From: Lachnospiraceae bacterium
GTDB taxonomy: Bacteria > Bacillota > Clostridia > Lachnospirales > Lachnospiraceae
Reading direction: 5' to 3'
DNA: 15,990 nt
Assembly (NCBI GenBank): GCA_900770225.1
Contig: CAAGJU010000212.1
Location: 1 to 15,990 of the forward strand
In this document: one piece after another, positions 15,903 to 15,990 of the stretch
How the letters are laid out: each line of letters opens with the position of its first letter
Numbering within the stretch: the first letter of the stretch is position 1
Position numbers and translations under genes: made by a program
The notes under the pieces: generated by a model
What the model saw: the letters and a program-made list of their open reading frames with translations, nothing else
Databases searched by the model: none
What the model was told of the DNA's origin: nothing

Positions 15903-15990
15903 CATATACCGCGCGCATGCCCGACTTCGTCGGGCTGACGCGCCGTTCGCCTCACCGTATCACGCTCTGCGTGTACGGATGCGGCTCACT
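15903..15990. other. GC-rich hairpin cluster at the right edge
   Basis: No gene seen. GCCCGAC-TTC-GTCGGGC (15919-15935) is a perfect hairpin, extended by GCGCG/CGCGC outer pairs. CCGTA/TACGG with CACGC/GCGTG (15955-15978) forms another. The region resembles stacked short palindromes; its continuation lies outside the window. Confidence 0.55.

Overview
This window is the chromosomal replication-origin neighbourhood of a Gram-positive bacterium of the class Clostridia, most like the family Lachnospiraceae. Three things point there. The gene order rnpA-rpmH / dnaA-dnaN-S4-recF-gyrB-gyrA followed by an rRNA operon is the classic Firmicutes origin order. GyrA and YidC have a Lachnospiraceae flavour (GDSSIYGALV in GyrA, an Oxa1-type YidC with a long charged tail and no lipobox). 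The Shine-Dalgarno sites are strong AGGAGG types. The species cannot be named from the sequence. No mobile element, CRISPR array or defence system is visible, and no new enzyme system was found; the unusual material lies mostly in the intergenic DNA.

Layout, left to right. 1-435: minus-strand tRNA-Ser(GCU), then a strong promoter and the leader of what should be an rRNA operon running off the left edge. 436-757: no gene; an upstream tRNA promoter with A-tracts and a dispersed repeat. 758-2393: two-subunit iron-sulfur fumarase (alpha then beta, minus strand), split by a 262-bp structured gap. 2527-9953: minus-strand block gyrA, gyrB, recF, S4-domain gene and dnaN. 9954-10203: DnaA-box cluster and AT-rich DNA between dnaA and dnaN. 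10204-11547: dnaA. 11548-12107: divergent dnaA/rpmH region with the second DnaA-box cluster. 12108-15695: plus-strand rpmH, rnpA, yidD, yidC and jag. 15696-15990: a strong terminator, then a nearly perfect 79-bp palindrome and GC-rich hairpins, with no gene.

Genes on both sides point away from the dnaA-rpmH gap, so all are co-directional with replication forks leaving a bipartite origin. The left arm is the replication module: initiator, sliding clamp, RecF and gyrase. The right arm is the translation and membrane-insertion module: L34, RNase P protein, YidD, the YidC insertase and the RNA-binding protein Jag. The fumarase pair sits as an insert between gyrA and the tRNA/rRNA unit.

Points most worth a second look: the altered DNA-recognition motif in DnaA domain IV, a nested 124-bp palindrome between gyrB and gyrA, a diverged tandem duplication of the recF 3' end, a repeat shared by the two ends of the window, and the nested inverted repeats between the fumarase genes.
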